A DNA stretch of 64,000 nucleotides, taken from the NCBI GenBank assembly GCA_030847615.1, contig JAUMIR010000002.1:289086028-289150027 (forward strand), given 5' to 3'. The first letter of the stretch is position 1. Each line of letters begins with the position of its first letter. Below the pieces are notes generated by a model that did not search any database, was not told the origin of the DNA, and saw nothing but the letters and a program-made list of their open reading frames with translations. Below are positions 1-9,588 of the stretch, in pieces. The stretch is from Gambelia wislizenii (Eukaryota; Chordata; Lepidosauria; Squamata; Crotaphytidae). The position numbers were made by a program, and so were the translations under genes.

Positions 1-159
1 TTGCTTGAAAAAGGAAAGGGCAAGGTCATTTATTGTTACTTTAGAGTTCCTTATATAAGGTGGATTGGCCCCTTCAGCCTCGGAACCTGTCCAGACACAT
101 CTCAACTCTTCCCTATTTTCATTAAGAATCACAGTGTTTTGCCTCCAGCTCCTTTCCAG

Positions 160-1113
160 AAACCAAGGACTTTTTCGGACAATGTAAAAATAACGGAAGC
201 AGCGTCGCCAGGTTGCGACGCTGCAGCGCAAGAGGGCGTCAGTTTTGTACGACGCTTTTACTCACGATTGCTGCTTCCGTTATTTTTACATTGTCTGAAA
301 AAGTCCCAAGTTACACAGCAGAATAAAGTGCGTGAAATTCTGGCTTACCGTCCTTTCACACCAGCGCTGCATAGTTTATATGATTTAGTGCTAATTTGGT
401 TGATCTGGTGAGTTTTCGGCTTTGTAGTTCACACACACAAAGGTGGGGGGGCATGGCCTCAGATCATGGTCATTAAAGCCAGGCAGGAGGCGGGGAGGGA
501 GCGAAGAGGGCAGCAGTGCGAGGGGGAAAGAGGGGTCCAAAAGAGGCTCCTTAGCTTTGTCTGAGGCATAGAACAGCAGATAAAGTGACCAAAAAAGAAG
601 GGAGATCACGGGGGTGGGGGGAGAGGAATAATGACAAAGGAGGAAAGGAAAGTAGGCTAGATTCCCTTCGCCCTGCATCCCTACCAGCTGAGCAGACTGC
701 TTCTCTCTCTCCCCGCCCCTCTCTCATACACACAGAGGAACAGTAATTATGGCTAAGTGGAAAGCAAGCCGGCTCGCTAGATCTTTTCGTTTGAGGCTCA
801 TCTCTTGCAAGTCCACCCCCTCCTTGGTCAGTCCAACCAATCACAGCTCAGCTCTGCTGTGGCTGTGTCGGGAAAACTGCTGGTAGTTTCCACAGCTGCA
901 TACGAAATGGTAGTTCATATAATCAATAGTGTGCTAAGTCATGCTACTTTTCAAAAAAGTCGGGGGAAATAGCAAAAACTGATACTGTGTGACTTACGGG
1001 TTTTTTGCTCCCCTCCTTCTGAATATGGCGACTTTGATCTGAAATATGTGGGAACTATTAGGACTCTTTGCAAATTCTAAGAGGATTTATTTTGCTGTGT
1101 AAACAACCCCCAG
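160..1113. mobile_element. Harbinger-like non-autonomous DNA element, interrupted at its left end
   Basis: The right end (about 990-1113) reads, in reverse complement, as a GGGGGTTGTTTACACAGC start followed by AAAATAAATCCTC. It matches the left end after 306, where TTACACAGCAGAATAAA appears, and the ends of the element at 2501-3611. The interior holds a GC-rich stretch with GGGGGGCATGGCC, also shared with 2501-3611. A small MITE (167-306) sits in the left terminal repeat. No coding capacity is seen. The exact left boundary is uncertain. Confidence 0.5.
167..306. mobile_element. 140-bp palindromic MITE with GGACTTTTTC ends
   Basis: About 37 bp at the left end (GGACTTTTTCGGACAATG onward) is repeated inverted at the right end, with one mismatch near the tip. 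The flanks repeat CAA (164-166 and 307-309), which can be extended to CCAAG if one terminal base on each side is assigned to the target. This matches the target pattern of the larger GGACTTTATC family in this window. It is non-coding and inserted inside the 160-1113 element. Confidence 0.8.
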
Positions 1114-1129
1114 AATGTTTAATTTTAGG

Positions 1130-1562
1130 AATACCCAGTTTTCCTAGCCTGGTTTGCAGATCTGCACTGTGTTCTGCTGTTAAGAGAGCTTAGTCTCTCC
1201 ACACGCTTATCTTCAAGTATAAATGAAGATAACCTTCTCTTCTCCAGGCTAAACATACTCAGATCCCTAAACTGCACCTCATAGGGCATGGCTTCCAGAC
1301 CTCCCACCATTTTGGTCACTGTCCTCTGGAAATGTTCCAGCTTGTCAATATCTTTCTTGAATCGTGGTGCCCAGAACTGGGCAGTATTCCAGGTGAGGTC
1401 TGACCAAAGCAGAATAGAGTAGCATTATTACTTCCCTTGATCTAGACAATATATTCCTATTGATGCAGCCTAGAACTGCATTGGTTTTTTTAGATTTCAC
1501 ATCACACTGCTGACTCATGTTCAGCTTGTGGTCCACTAAGACTCCTAGATCCCTTTTGCATG
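1130..1562 (-). pseudogene. CR1 LINE ORF2 C-terminal fragment (antisense, no 3' tail)
   Basis: On the minus strand the sequence encodes the C-terminal part of CR1 ORF2: an [18 protein letters not shown] block, an [15 protein letters not shown] block and an [13 protein letters not shown] block, then a frame break near 1355. Similarity fades below about 1240. The CR1 3' UTR and octamer tail are absent, although LINE insertions normally keep their 3' end. It joins directly to a second CR1 piece at 1563. Confidence 0.8.
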
Positions 1563-1960
1563 TATTGTTGGAAGAGACCACAAGGGCCATATAGTCCAAC
1601 CCCATGCCATGCAAGAGTACACAATTAAAGCATTCCTGACAAATGGCCATACAGCCTCTGTTTATAAACCTCCAAAGAAGGAGACTCCACCCACACTCTG
1701 AGGCAGCAAGTTCCACTGTCAAACAGCTCTCATCGTCCAGAGGTTTTTCCTAACATTTAGATGGAATCTCTTTTTCTATAGTTTGAGTCCATTGCTCTGT
1801 GTCCTAGTTTCTGGAACAACAGAAAACAAGCTGCTCTATCCTCAGCATGACATCCCTTCAAATATTTAAACATGGCTATCATGTCCCCTTCCTCTTCCCC
1901 AGGCTAAACATACCTAGCTCCCTAAGCCGGTCTTCATAGGGCATGGCTTCTAGGCCTCTT
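1563..1960 (-). pseudogene. CR1 LINE 3'-end fragment (antisense)
   Basis: The reverse complement carries the last part of CR1 ORF2 and its 3' UTR, recognisable from the GGAAGAGACCACAAGGGCC block at 1570. The ATTCTATG tail is missing and the sequence joins straight to the ORF2 fragment at 1130-1562. An open frame at 1345-1722 on the minus strand runs across both pieces, so it is a chimera of two CR1 copies and not a gene. Confidence 0.8.
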
Positions 1961-2497
1961 TAGCATTTGGCCATGTGTAGAGTCAAGGAATGGGTATCTT
2001 TTTATTTCTTAAAAGAAAATATGAAAACTACTTCTGCCAGAAAGTCGATGTCCTTGTTGTGGGACTAACACTGGCAGTTGCTGTGAGCAGCTACTTGGAG
2101 GTCTTCAGTATCAACTAAATTGGTTTTAACACAGAACTACCAATGGAGACATACGGCCCCTTCTATAGAAATAGCTCATTCCCTGGCAGGTCCTTGTTAA
2201 ATCTGTTGTTGAAATCTTGTGCGCAGGTGCCATAGACTCCTTTGTCAGGAAATGTGACAGTGCAACTGACCTAAGCACTGCAGTTATACACACCAGAAGC
2301 TGAATTGTTGACATGTATGCCTTAAAATCAGTAACTAAGAACTCATTTGTTTAGTCTAGCTGACCATATTCATTGTCTCCTCTGTCATTTACAAATTGTG
2401 GGTGAGGGATACTGCTTCCGAATCAACAAAATCTAGTGAAATGTCTGCTGGGTTGTGAGAATATAGACAGAAATGTAGGTAAATGGATAGCAGTATC
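1961..2497. other. No recognisable feature
   Basis: AT-rich sequence between CR1 fragments and the next transposon. I see no repeat, RNA or exon signature. Confidence 0.5.
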
Positions 2498-2500
2498 TCA

Positions 2501-3611
2501 GGGGTCAGTTACACGGGAGAATTAAGTACAGAAAATATTGCCTTATCTCCCTTTTGCACCAATGGCCATTTGTTCCCACAATTTTCTTCGAAAGTGGTTG
2601 TAGCGAAGAAGTAACGATTTTGCAGTTCACACAGCCATGCCGCTCCTGAGGCCTCTAGGGCCAGAGTCCGTTGCGCAGGTTGGGGCCGGGCCGGGCCAAA
2701 GGCCCAATGACAGCAACAACACCGCTGCTGTGTTGGAGAAGTTTGGTGGCTTTGCAAGACTGGGGGGGAAATGCTGCATTTTAAAGACAGTTTCAGCCCA
2801 TTAAGTAACAAAAATTTCCTCTCAAACTTTCCCCCAAAGATTAAATAAAATGTGGGGCTGGGAGCTAGAAGGTTCTTCTGTCTGTGGCGCAGTGTGTGTG
2901 GGGGGGGGGGGCAAAGGCCCAACAACAGCAACAAGGGCTGCTCCACAACCACACTGCTCCTGAGGCCTCTAGGGCCAGAGTCCATAGTGCAGAAGGGGGC
3001 ATGGCCAGAGGCCCAACGACAGCCTCAGGCACAGTACAGTGTTGTTGTTTTCATTGGGCCTCAGCCACGCCCCCTTCTGCACCGCTGTCTCTGGCCCTAT
3101 AGGCCTCAGGAGTGGCGCAGCGGTTCTCACAGCCACGCTGCTCCCGAGGCCTCTAGGGACAGAGTCTGTGACACTGAAGGGGGGCATGGCCAGAGGCCCA
3201 AGACAACAACAATGACACTGCACTGCTTCTGAGGTACCCGAGGCCGCTCCTCTATGGCCGGAGTCCATGGTGCAGTGGGGGAGAGTGGGCCAAAGGCCCA
3301 AGGACCTCGTCGGTGAGGCAGCCAAGCCCCTCCCCTCCCATAGGCAGCACGGCAGACTCCCCTTTCTTACCATTGTGAATTTTGCCCTTTTTCAAATTTG
3401 TTGTACAGATGTCCTGTTGTGCACATTTCCCCAAATATATTGCTTCTTTTCAAAAAATATTGGGAAAAATTGTGATAGCAGTTATCACGCATTTCAAGGG
3501 TATTTTTGTCCCACTCCTTCTGAATAGTGCGACTTTGGCCAGAAATGCATGAAGACCATTAGGAATCTGGGTGAATTCTTTGAGTATTTTTTTTGCCATA
3601 TAAACGGCCCC
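2501..3611. mobile_element. Harbinger-like non-autonomous element with GC-rich internal subrepeats
   Basis: The left end GGGGTCAGTTACACGGGAG pairs with a right end that reads GGGGCCGTTTATATGGC in reverse complement. A 3-bp duplication TCA lies at 2498-2500 and 3612-3614. The interior (about 2630-3320) repeats a GC-rich module with GAGGCCTCTAGGG(C/A)CAGAGTC at about 2650, 2963 and 3148, and an inverted copy near 3085-3110. Open frames here overlap on both strands, have no recognisable domain and follow the repeat composition. I see no transposase. The Harbinger assignment rests on TSD length and target only. Confidence 0.65.
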
Positions 3612-3835
3612 TCAGCTTCCCTTCTAGGGAATTTGCCCCTTTCCTCTCTCCATTCCTTCTAGGGCTGGCATCTTTAAATAGAGTTTCTGGTGGGCCCCTC
3701 AATATCAAGAGGACTAGGGCCTCCCCCCAGGCAAGTATGAAATGGGTAAGCTGAGCAGGCTTACTTTAAAGCGATCACATTGATGTTTTTCTAGAGATAA
3801 GAAGAAATCTCAATTAAATTTTGGTAAGAATTTAC

Positions 3836-4698
3836 CTGGGGAACCAGTGTAGTGTAGTGGTTTGAGTGTTGAACTAGGATGTTGGGGGCTTGTCTAGACA
3901 GTGAAAATACTCCTCATAGAATTCAAGGAGAATACCTTTTGTCCTAATAAGATCCCACTGTGATTCGCCTTATTCAGAAGGAGGGGGGCAAAAATCTCCA
4001 AAAACTACACAGGAAAAGCCTTCACAGCTTTCCCCAGTTTTTTAAATAATGCGTGGGAATGCACATTACTGCTCATTTGGACAATCGATTCAGGATGCTG
4101 CACATTCTCAAAGAGGAGCAGAAGCAGACAGCAGATTGGTTGGACATGCACGGGGGATGGACTTGTCAGCAAGGAAACAGACAGAAGTGCCATTTTGGAT
4201 TTTTGTGTTGCCAATCATGCACTTTTTTGCTGCTCCAAGGTGATCAAATATCTTTTTTAAGCAGAAGGTCTCACTTGTGCACCTTTGCTTTAAAGTTTAA
4301 AAAACCCTGTGCAGCAGAAACAATGTGTAGAGAACAATCACACTAATTTACTTGGCCACCATCTTGATTCGCAGGCATGTGCACTTCAAACACAGATAGC
4401 TTCACATACTATCAATCTTGCCAGACCTTGGAAACAAATGAACACTGCTGCAAATTTGCAATAATGCACAGGGATCATCATTATATCCTCCCATCTAGAC
4501 AAGCCCTGGGAGACCAGGGTTCAAATCTCCACTTGGCCATGGAAGCCCACTGGATGGCCTTGGGCAAGTCACACTCTCTCAGCCTCAGAGAAAGGCAAAA
4601 GCAACCCCCCTCTGAACAAATTCTGCCCAGAAAACCCCATTATAGAGTCATCTTAGCGTCATCAGAAGGCAGAAATGCCTTAAAGGCACAGAACAATA
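3836..4698 (+). mobile_element. Sauria-type SINE split by a DNA transposon
   Basis: The tRNA-like head (AGTGTAGTGGTTTGAG, a pol III A-box-like segment) is at 3850-3866. The B-box-like GGTTCAAATCTCC is at 4518 onward. These are followed by the CTTGGGCAAGTCACACTCTC core and a BovB-like 3' tail ending in AAAGGCACAGAACAATAA. A 10-bp duplication AAGAATTTAC flanks the whole unit (3826-3835 and 4699-4708). The element at 3886-4506 separates the A and B boxes, so this copy cannot retain an intact internal promoter. Confidence 0.85.
3886..4506. mobile_element. TCTAGA-type Harbinger-like MITE (copy A)
   Basis: The ends are GGGCTTGTCTAGA and its exact complement, with TGG duplicated on both sides (3883-3885, 4507-4509). 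The left subterminal region (ATAGAATTC, then TCCTAATA, then CAGAAGGAGG) matches the right end of the element at 160-1113, so they are relatives. The interior is non-coding. It lies within the tRNA-like head of a Sauria SINE. Confidence 0.75.
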
Positions 4699-4708
4699 AA
4701 GAATTTAC

Positions 4709-5578
4709 TCAAATGTGTTCAGGATGGGAAAAATCTGAGATTGGGAAAAGAAAATGAATGTGGGGAAAATTGAAAATGAAAGATTCACATCTCCAGACCC
4801 AGTACTTTTAGTTCTTACCCCTTCAGTCTCTGTGTATTCTATCCTCTTTGTGCTTAACTGGGTTGCCTCTTCTTTTTACCCTGAGAAGCTTTTCATCTTT
4901 GCCACCTGTAAGGCAGATGAATATGCATGGTCCTCCCCATGCTGGGAAAGATCTGTATCTATTTAATTTAAATATTCACCTGTTTCTTTAAATATTTATA
5001 TTTCACATTATATCATGGGATCTCGAGGTGGCATACAAATAAAACCAACTTAAAGAGTTTAAAACAATTTAAAAATTAAAACTATCAAAATAATTTGAAC
5101 AGACTAATAATATTAAACCATTCAACAAGGTGAAACAGCTGAAAAGTTATAACAGTTGAAAAGCACATCTGGGCCCGGTTTGGAAGGATCAGTTAAGCCT
5201 TAATAAAAAGCCATGTTTTAATTTAGTGTAATAGTGAAGCTAATGTTGGTGCCAATCTGCTCTCTAAAGGGCGGACATCCCACAAAGAGGGTACCACAGT
5301 AGTGAATTCTGCCAAGGTGCCAATCCCTCAGTAACTCTCAAGGATGCTACATGGTGAGGCTGGACCTGACTTGTTGGTCCCCCCACCTCTCTTGTGTGAC
5401 TAATTTGCATCCTCTCCTACCCCGCGGTCATACTTAGCAAGATCTCATTCCAGACATTTAGCTAAATGCCAGATTGTGGTTATGAATATGTAAATAACAA
5501 CGAGGAAAAGGAACCCTGTCATAATGAGCAGACTTTGGTTCTGTGTTTTATGTACCCTAAATCATTACAAAATGTGTA
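4709..5578. other. No clear feature
   Basis: Mostly AT-rich DNA. A stretch near 4990-5110 (a run of TTTAAATATTT, then GAGGTGGCATACAAATAAAA) resembles the 3' end of an old LINE or SINE, but too little remains to name it. Confidence 0.35.
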
Positions 5579-5579
5579 T

Positions 5580-5802
5580 CAGGCCAAATCCACACTACAC
5601 AAATAATAAATTGAAACTGGATTATTTGCCATGGCTCCTTCCTATTGAATCTTGGGATTTGTAGTTTACAAGGTCTTTAGCCTTCTCTACCAAAGAGTGC
5701 TGGTGCTTCACCAAACTACAAATCCCAGGATTCCATAGGAAGTAGCCATGGCAAATAATCCTGTTTCAAACTGGATTATTTGTATAGTGTGGATTTGGCG
5801 CT
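5580..5802. mobile_element. Long imperfect palindromic MITE (hAT-like)
   Basis: The left arm GGCCAAATCCACACTACACAA pairs with the right arm ending TATAGTGTGGATTTGG. The inner arms share CTGGATTATTTGCCATGGC and GGGATTTGTAGTTT. The whole element could fold into one hairpin. No convincing duplication was found. It is placed as hAT-like from its general resemblance to amniote palindromic MITEs. Confidence 0.7.
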
Positions 5803-6479
5803 TAGTTCTCCAAGAGTTGTTTCTCCCATTATCTCACTGATTCTTAGTTGTACTTCCAAACAGCCATTATGATAGCTGTTGCAGTGTTTTACAGTCAGTT
5901 GCATGGCACCTTAAAAACTTAGGAATTACAGCTCATGCCACAATCTCTTGTTATTTAATTTGCCACATCAATCTATTACCTAAATCCAAATGTTAGTCTG
6001 ATCAGAGTAGACTCACTGAATCAACAGGAACTTAATAAGACAACACTTATGTGAGTGAATTCAGTGGGTCTGCTCTAATTGGGAATAGTAATTGGATTCA
6101 GGCCTATGCCATTTTACATTCATGTGAAGCATATTCACATAAACATACAGATAGATTTGACATCAGAATAGCTGTTTGTGTCACAAAAAGTACTAAAGTC
6201 TCCCTAAAACAGGATTATCTTCCACTTCCTCTCAGCTGTCCAATGGTACCTCTCCTGCCCTCTCTGGAAAAGTCATCCAGGATACACAGACAGACTTGGA
6301 ATATTGTCAAACATAAGGAGAAGCTTGCTGGATCAGATTGATGTTCCATCTGTTTCAACATTCTGTTTCCAAAGGCAGCCAAGCAGTAGCCTCTGGGAAA
6401 TTCACAAGCAAGATCCAAAGCCAATGGGTTTCTTATGTTGTTTGTCACTAGTTTATGTAGGACGTACTCTGTTTCCAGT
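5803..6479. other. No recognisable feature
   Basis: No repeat, RNA gene or domain-bearing frame was recognised between the palindrome and the CR1 relic. Confidence 0.4.
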
Positions 6480-7118
6480 GTCTTCAGTAGAGTGGAAGTG
6501 GTGGGATTCTTGAGTGGGAGTGACCATGTTCTCCTGGAATTTGTTATACAGAGGGAAGGGGAAGCCACATGTACTCTGGACTTTAAGAAACCTGACTTCT
6601 GTAAGCTTAGTGAAATACTGGGTGAAATTCTATGGTCAGAAATGCTCAGAAGAAAAGGAATTCATGATATATGGGAGTTTTTTAAAGGCAGGATATTAAA
6701 GAGACAGTTGCGAACAGTTCCAATGAAGAAGAAGAGTGGATGGTGTCTAAAGAAACGAGCTTGAATGCATAAAGAACTTTCAGATGATCTGAGATTTAAA
6801 AGAGACTCATACAAAAAATGAAAGAAGAGGAATATAAGCAGATCACCCATACTTGTAGGAAGTAAGTCAGAAAGTTAAGCTCACAGTGAGAAATCAGTGG
6901 CTTGCTAGACAAGTTAACAAATAATAAAAAGTGCTGATTTTTGCTATGATTGGAGCAAGAGGAAGTACAAGAAAATAGTAGGGCCACTGTGTGAAGAAGA
7001 AGGTGAAGTGCTAACAAAGCACAGAGAAAGGGCAGAATCGCTTAACACACTTTCTGGAGATTTTCAGACACTCTAAAAAAAAAACCTTGTGGAGGTCGGG
7101 AGGAGGACAGTGCTGTCC

Positions 7119-7342
7119 CACTTCTGGCGATCGATTTTGCACACCCTGTCTTCCTCCCATTCTTCTTCCATCCTTCCTCTGTGCTTCCTCCATGCTGGAG
7201 GGATGAGAAAGGCATCGCTTTTCATTGACAGAAGTTTCCATCAATGAAAAGCAGTGTCTTTCTTGTCTCTCCAGCATGGAGGAAGCACAAACAAAGGACA
7301 GGAGGAGGACGGCATTGTGTGAAATCGATCACTGGAAGCGTT
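7119..7342. mobile_element. Palindromic MITE nested in CR1
   Basis: The left arm (CTTCTGGCGATCGATTTTGCACAC) is mirrored by GTGTGAAATCGATCACTGGAAG on the right. The inner arms share TGTGCTTCCTCCATGCTGGAG and TTTTCATTGA. It interrupts the CR1 ORF2 linker region. The exact ends are uncertain. Confidence 0.6.
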
Positions 7343-7465
7343 TGAAGAAGTCACCAGTTTCAGTTTTATCCCAAAAGGAAAACAGTGCTCAAACTGGTGA
7401 AAATATAAGAAAAGATGCATTAAAAGGACTGTAGCCCAGAATAGGTGAAGAGGTAATACAGGAAT

Positions 7466-7709
7466 GTGTGTGTGTGTGTGCGTGTTCAAGTTGCCTGTTG
7501 ACTTATGGTGATCCCATGTATTTCATAGGGTTTTCTTAGGCAAGGAATACTCAGAGGTAGTTTTGCCCATTCCTTCCTCTGAAATATAGCCTGTAGCACC
7601 TGATATTTGTTGGTAGTCTCCTATCCAAGTAGTAACTAGAGCTAACGCTGCTTAGCTTCCAAGATGAGACAGGATCTGGTGCCTTTAGGATATTTAGGCC
7701 TTTAGCCTA
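7466..7709 (-). mobile_element. 5S rRNA-derived SINE
   Basis: On the minus strand the 5' part follows 5S rRNA: GGCACCAGATCCTGTCTCATC, then GAAGCTAAGCAG, then a degraded ACTTGGATAGGAGAC. The 3' part (AAGAAAACCCTATGAAATACA, then ATAAGTCAACAGGCAACTTGAA) is the BovB-like tail, and (AC)n ends it. An 11-bp duplication with one mismatch (AATACAGGAAT at 7455-7465, AATATAGGAAT at 7710-7720) marks insertion into the CR1 at 6480-8279. It is a SINE and not a 5S gene. Confidence 0.85.
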
Positions 7710-8326
7710 AATATAGGAATTCCTAGATACTATAAATGAATTCAAGTCTCCAAGGCTAAATGAACTGCATTCAAGAATACTAAAGGAACTTGGAGATGTA
7801 AACTCAGAGCTACTGTCAATCATCTTTGAGAATTCTTGGAGAACAGGAGAGGTCCCAGCAGGTTAGAGGAGGCCAAATGTTATCCCCAGCTTCAAAAAGA
7901 GTGGGAAAGAGGATCCCAACAACCACTGGCCAATCCACTTGATGTCAATACCAGGAAAAAAGTTCTAGAGGGGATAATTAAACAGTGTGTAAGCACTTAG
8001 AATGCTGCATTGTGCTGTGCCAGAGACCCAATGACAAACCAATGGATTCAAAGTGCAAGAAAAAAGATTTCACCTAAACATTAGAAAGAATTTCTTGATG
8101 GTAAGTGCCATTCAGCAGTGGAGTAGACTGCCTTGGAGGGTGATAAAGCCTTCTTCTTTGAAGGTCTTTAAATAGAGTTGGGTGGCCAACTCTTGGGAGT
8201 GCTCTTGTGTATTCCTGAATGGAGTTGAGTTGGACTAGATGGATCTTGTGGTCCCTTCCAACTTCTATGATTCTATAAATATGGGGTTCTATTCTTAGCT
8301 CTCATGACTGAAAAGCCACTGAAAAC

Positions 8327-8374
8327 TAATAATTTAAATTTTGTAAGATTTAATAATTTAAATTTTGTAAGATT
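8327..8374. repeat. 24-bp tandem duplication
   Basis: TAATAATTTAAATTTTGTAAG plus ATT occurs twice back to back (8327-8350 and 8351-8374) with no mismatch. It lies just ahead of the recognisable CR1 5' UTR and may be host sequence or the element's extreme 5' end. Confidence 0.85.
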
Positions 8375-8380
8375 TATCCT

Positions 8381-8490
8381 GCCAGAGAGAAGAAAGAGAG
8401 CAGCTTCTGGACAGCCAGTTTCCTGCCAGTTTCCAGGCCAGTTTCCTGCCAGGGAGAAGAAGGAGAGCAGCTTCTGGACAGCCATTTTGA
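8381..8490 (+). repeat. CR1 5' UTR 67-bp repeat
   Basis: The segment beginning GCCAGAGAGAAGAA and ending in CTTCTGGACAGCCA is repeated from 8448 with a 67-bp step and few changes. Tandem units upstream of LINE ORFs can act as promoter monomers in other LINE families. Here that role is only an inference. Confidence 0.7.
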
Positions 8491-8637
8491 CTATTGGGAG
8501 AGGCTGCTTGTTGCTGAGGCAAGCGCCTAACGGCGCACGAATTTCAGTGACCAAACAAAAATACAGCATACCTGAAAGTACAGCTTAGCGTTCTCAGCAT
8601 TACCTAAGAGTTTTTAGATTACCTAAAAGCTCTCACC

Positions 8638-9588
8638 ATGGACACTGAGGGGGCTGCGGCAATCACCTGCAACACTTGTGCGATGTTTGTCTTCTTGCCT
8701 ACAGACGTGGAGAACTTCACATGCACCAAGTGCAAGCTGGTAGCCCTCTTGGAGGAGAAAGTCCAGCAGCTGGAGACACGGGTAGCTACACTTCAACAGA
8801 TTCATGAGCAAGAGGTTTTCCTGGACAGAACAGAACGAAGAGTCTTGGATGGGGACCGCACAGCGGAAGTGGCTGCAGAGGAGAGGGTCACTTCACAGAC
8901 ACAAGAAGTAGACAGCTGGAGGAATGTCACACACAGAACAAGAAAATCCAGGGATTCTTCGAGAAGCTTGCAGCTACAGAATCAATTCGAAGCCCTTTCC
9001 CTTATCAAGGACAATGGGGAAGAACAGCATGGACAGACTTCAGGGGTAGAGCAGGGGACCTTGAGAGTACCACCGCAAGGAACAGCAGCTGCGAAGCCTC
9101 GGCGGAGGCGTGTGGTGGTGGTGGGGGACTCCTTGCTGCGGGGTACAGAAGCAGTGGTTTGTGGGCCTGACAAGATGACTCGGGAGGTGTGTTGTCTCCC
9201 TGGGACAAAGATCCGTGATGTGACGGAGAGGCTGACAAGACTCGTCAAGCCTATGGATCATTACCCCTTCCTTTTGGTCCATGTGGGAACCAATGATACT
9301 GCAAGGCACAGCTTTCCCAAGATCAGAAGAGATTATGAGGCCCTGGGGAGGAAGCTGAAAGAAATGGATGCACAGGTTGTCATCTCGTCTCTTCTGCCAG
9401 TTGAAGGGCATGGTCCAGGAAGGGAGAGGAAAATAGCCAACGTAAACAACTGGCTCCGTAGATGGTGTCGCTGAGAACAATTTGGATTCTTGGATCATGG
9501 ACTGCGCTTCCATGAGGGGGGACTTCTGGCAAGAGATGGGGTGTATCTTACGACAGTTGGAAGAAAAATTTTGCCAACAGTCTCAAGA
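8638..9588 (+). pseudogene. CR1 ORF1 protein, zinc-finger and SGNH esterase type, with premature stop
   Basis: The frame begins with ATG after CTCACC and is open for 278 codons to a TGA at 9472-9474. Homology then continues in the same frame to about 9588. Residues C11, C14, C29 and C32 form a CxxC-x14-CxxC finger, followed by a probable coiled coil (about 35-60). A linker leads to an SGNH/GDSL-like esterase domain with GDS at 163-165 and GTND at 217-220. The esterase's last block lies after the stop, at about 9475-9560. There the usual catalytic His of the DGxH motif reads Tyr (TAT at 9544-9546). ORF1 proteins of CR1 are thought to bind RNA and help form the retrotransposition particle. The stop fits a CGA to TGA change. 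Confidence 0.85.

Larger units (their letters stand above)
6480..8279 (+). pseudogene. Old CR1 LINE with internal deletion and two nested insertions
   Basis: At 6510-6770 the sequence matches the CR1 endonuclease C-terminal side and linker (SGSDHVLLEFV, then KKSGWCLKK). At 7725-7985 it matches the start of the reverse transcriptase (SPRLNELH, then FENSWRTGEVP). At 8040-8279 it jumps to the CR1 3' end and stops at TTCTATGATTCTATAAA. Most of the reverse transcriptase is deleted. The copy is interrupted at 7119-7342 and 7466-7709 and carries many stops, so it is older than the CR1 that follows it. Confidence 0.8.

Noticed and set aside
2509..3434. Overlapping open frames of 60-158 codons on both strands
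   Set aside because: They follow the GC-rich subrepeats of a DNA transposon and show no domain or splice context.
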